The position numbers and the translations under genes were made by a program. The notes under the pieces are model-generated. The model made no database searches, was not told the origin of the DNA, and saw only the letters and a program-made list of their open reading frames with translations. A DNA stretch of 7,722 nucleotides from an uncultured Peptococcaceae bacterium (lineage in GTDB: Bacteria; Bacillota; Desulfitobacteriia; Desulfitobacteriales; Syntrophobotulaceae), in the NCBI GenBank assembly GCA_937892995.1, contig CALBJS010000219.1:1-7722 (forward strand), given 5' to 3'. Positions 6,560-7,722 of this stretch are shown piece after piece; the first letter of the stretch is position 1, and every line of letters starts with the position of its first letter.

Positions 6560-7354
6560 CTAGCGTATGCCGACTAATCTTCTGAGTTTGTCCAGAATAC
6601 TGATAGAAACATCAAGATTCATAAGCGGAACCTCTTCCCCTCTTATCCGCTTAGCAATTCTTCGATAAGCTTCTCCGGCCTGGGAAATGACATCCATTAC
6701 TGCAGGCTCTCCTCGGTTGGTGGAGACAATGATCTTCTCATCTTCAGGTACAACTCCAAGAAGGTCTATGGCCAAAATATCCACTATATCTTCGATATCC
6801 ATCATGTCCCCATATTTCACCATTCGCGGCCTAATTCTATTGATAATGAGTTTAGGATTACGAAGATCAGAACTCTCCAACAGGCCAATAATTCGATCAG
6901 CATCACGAACTGCACTCACTTCCGGAGTGGTTAACACAATAGCCTTGTCCGCACCTGCTATAGCATTATAGAAGCCTCGTTCGATTCCTGCGGGACAATC
7001 TATCAAAACATAATCGAAATCATCCCTTAATTCTGCGCAAAGATCTTCCATCTCAGCCGGGTTGACTGCATTCTTATCCTTAGTCTGAGCGGCTGGAAGC
7101 AAAAATAGGCTGTCAAATCTTTTGTCCTTAATCATGGCCTGCCTAAGACGACAATTGCCGTTGGTGACATCGACTATGTCATAGACAATTCTATTTTCAA
7201 GTCCCATGACCACATCCAAATTACGCAGACCAATGTCCGTATCTATTAACGCGACCTTAAAACCTGCAAAGGCTAGTGCTGTTCCGATATTTGCTGTTGT
7301 AGTAGTCTTTCCTACGCCACCCTTTCCTGAAGTTACTACAATTGTTTCACCCAT
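6560..7354 (-). CDS. minD: MinD, septum-site-determining ATPase
   Basis: A 264-residue ParA/MinD-family ATPase, full family length. The deviant Walker A motif SGKGGVGKTTTT begins at residue 9 (signature Lys11 and catalytic Lys16). The switch I region is DTDIGLRNLD (38-47, Asp40), and Walker B is YVLIDCPAG (115-123, Asp119). The C-terminus ISILDKLRRLVGIR (251-264) is the amphipathic membrane-targeting helix. MinD binds membrane as an ATP dimer, recruits the division inhibitor MinC and is released by MinE. The start chosen is ATG 7354 (MGETIVVTSGKGG), the usual MinD N-terminus, with AAGGTAGG about 7 bases upstream. The reading frame stays open upstream to an ATG at 7522, which also has a fair ribosome site (AAAGGA); this would add 56 residues unlike MinD and is discussed as a finding. 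minC, which normally precedes minD in this neighbourhood, is not present. Confidence 0.96.
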   Translation of the reverse strand: MGETIVVTSGKGGVGKTTTTANIGTALAFAGFKVALIDTDIGLRNLDVVMGLENRIVYDIVDVTNGNCRLRQAMIKDKRFDSLFLLPAAQTKDKNAVNPAEMEDLCAELRDDFDYVLIDCPAGIERGFYNAIAGADKAIVLTTPEVSAVRDADRIIGLLESSDLRNPKLIINRIRPRMVKYGDMMDIEDIVDILAIDLLGVVPEDEKIIVSTNRGEPAVMDVISQAGEAYRRIAKRIRGEEVPLMNLDVSISILDKLRRLVGIR

Positions 7355-7536
7355 ATTTAAGCCTACCTTTCCATCTAGTTTTGTTATGTGTAAATCATGA
7401 ACGAGCATTCCAGGTAATTTTGTATGTAAAAGTGAGAAAATATTCCGTTTTACCTGGTAATTACGTCTGGAGACTAATAATAGTCTTCGGGATCCTGAGA
7501 AAAATATTCTACAATTACCCATTCTTTTCCTTTAGC
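7355..7536 (-). promoter_or_regulatory. minD leader region with repeated GGTAATT elements and dyads
   Basis: The 182 bases between the PBP2 terminator and minD must hold the minDE promoter, though no convincing -35/-10 pair was found. Structure visible: an 8-base inverted repeat CCAGGTAA/TTACCTGG (7410-7417 and 7450-7457, 32-base spacer); GGTAATT three times (7413-7419, 7456-7462 and, inverted, 7513-7519); and a compact dyad AGACTA-ATAA-TAGTCT (7471-7486). These may be regulator sites, RNA structure, or remains of a lost minC. The segment is also open in frame with minD from ATG 7522. Confidence 0.35.
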
Positions 7537-7573
7537 AAAAAAGAAAAACCGAGGTTTAAATTCCCCAGTTTTT
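7537..7573 (-). terminator. Rho-independent terminator after PBP2
   Basis: On the minus strand AAAAACTGGGG (7563-7573) pairs with CCTCGGTTTTT (7544-7554) around an 8-base loop, an 11-bp stem with two G-T wobbles. It is followed by C and six T (7537-7543). The hairpin starts 14 bases past the PBP2 stop codon and would separate the PBP2 transcript from minDE. Confidence 0.7.
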
Positions 7574-7586
7574 CTTACTAATCCGC

Positions 7587-7722
7587 CTATTTCCAACCGA
7601 AATAATGTTTAAACGCTTCTTTGGCGACATAACCTGCTGTATCTCCTCCATGTCCCCCATATTCTACTACTCCGGCAAAGGCAATCTCGGGGTCATCGTA
7701 AGGAGCAAAAGCGACGAACATT
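7587..7722 (-). CDS. mrdA: Penicillin-binding protein 2 (class B transpeptidase), C-terminal fragment
   Basis: Only the last 44 codons are in the window; the gene continues past the right edge. The fragment starts MFVAFAPYDDPEIAFA, continues with VVEYGGHGGDTAG and ends in FKHYFGWK. This is the typical C-terminal end of a class B PBP transpeptidase domain: the WFVAFAP-type strand, then the VVxxGGHG strand and final helix. The catalytic SxxK, SxN and KTG motifs lie outside. Elongation PBP2, the RodA partner, is favoured by the adjacent min genes and rodA, but a divisome or sporulation PBP cannot be excluded from this fragment. It ends at TAG (7587-7589), followed by a terminator. Confidence 0.85.
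   Translation of the reverse strand, partial: MFVAFAPYDDPEIAFAGVVEYGGHGGDTAGYVAKEAFKHYFGWK

Noticed and set aside
6560..7522. MinD starting at ATG 7522 (320 residues)
   Set aside because: The conserved MinD N-terminus MGExIVVTSGKGG starts at 7354 with a good ribosome site. The extra 56 residues do not belong to MinD; kept only as a finding.
7474..7596. A 40-codon minus-strand reading frame starting with TTG inside the PBP2 stop region and ending in QDPEDYY
   Set aside because: It runs straight through the PBP2 terminator hairpin, has no ribosome site and a run of Phe codons created by the T-tract. It reads somewhat like protein, but most likely by chance; a homology search would settle it.

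Overview
The window is a moderately AT-rich stretch of bacterial chromosome with every recognisable gene on the minus strand, so transcription runs from the right end to the left. The gene order (PBP2, minD, minE, rodA, a spoIVFA-like gene, spoIVFB) is the mre/min/spoIVF neighbourhood of endospore-forming Firmicutes. The presence of MinE and NarL-type signalling suggests an anaerobic clostridial lineage of the Desulfitobacteriaceae/Peptococcaceae type. That placement is an inference from gene order and protein flavour, not from a marker gene.

Right part (7722 to 4981), cell-shape and division genes. The last 44 codons of a class B penicillin-binding protein (PBP2) end at 7587 and are followed by a rho-independent terminator. 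A 232-bp leader then precedes minD; no intact minC is present there. minD and minE form a tight pair. After 86 bp, with its own extended -10 promoter, comes rodA, the SEDS glycan polymerase that partners PBP2. rodA ends in an AT-only hairpin terminator.

Middle part (4861 to 2462), sporulation membrane-protease genes. A SpoIVFA-like protein carries a LytM/M23 fold that has lost all of its expected zinc ligands. It is followed by a 250-bp AT-rich spacer with a perfect dyad and a candidate promoter, then a small four-helix COG2426-type membrane protein, then SpoIVFB, the intramembrane metalloprotease that activates pro-sigma-K in the mother cell. The small membrane gene sitting between spoIVFA and spoIVFB is unusual.

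Left part (2436 to 1), a sensory module. A near-consensus sigma-A promoter drives a PhnD-like solute-binding protein and a NarL-type sensor histidine kinase whose reading frames overlap by 4 bases (TTGA). The kinase runs off the left edge within its ATPase domain; its response regulator is probably just beyond. No ABC permease or ATPase is seen, so the binding protein is more likely a sensory accessory than a transporter part.

For a reader hunting novelty, the three best leads are the PhnD-like/kinase pair, the apparent loss of minC with a 56-codon open extension in frame with minD, and the insertion of a COG2426-type gene into the spoIVF pair. No CRISPR array, transposase, tRNA or rRNA was seen.
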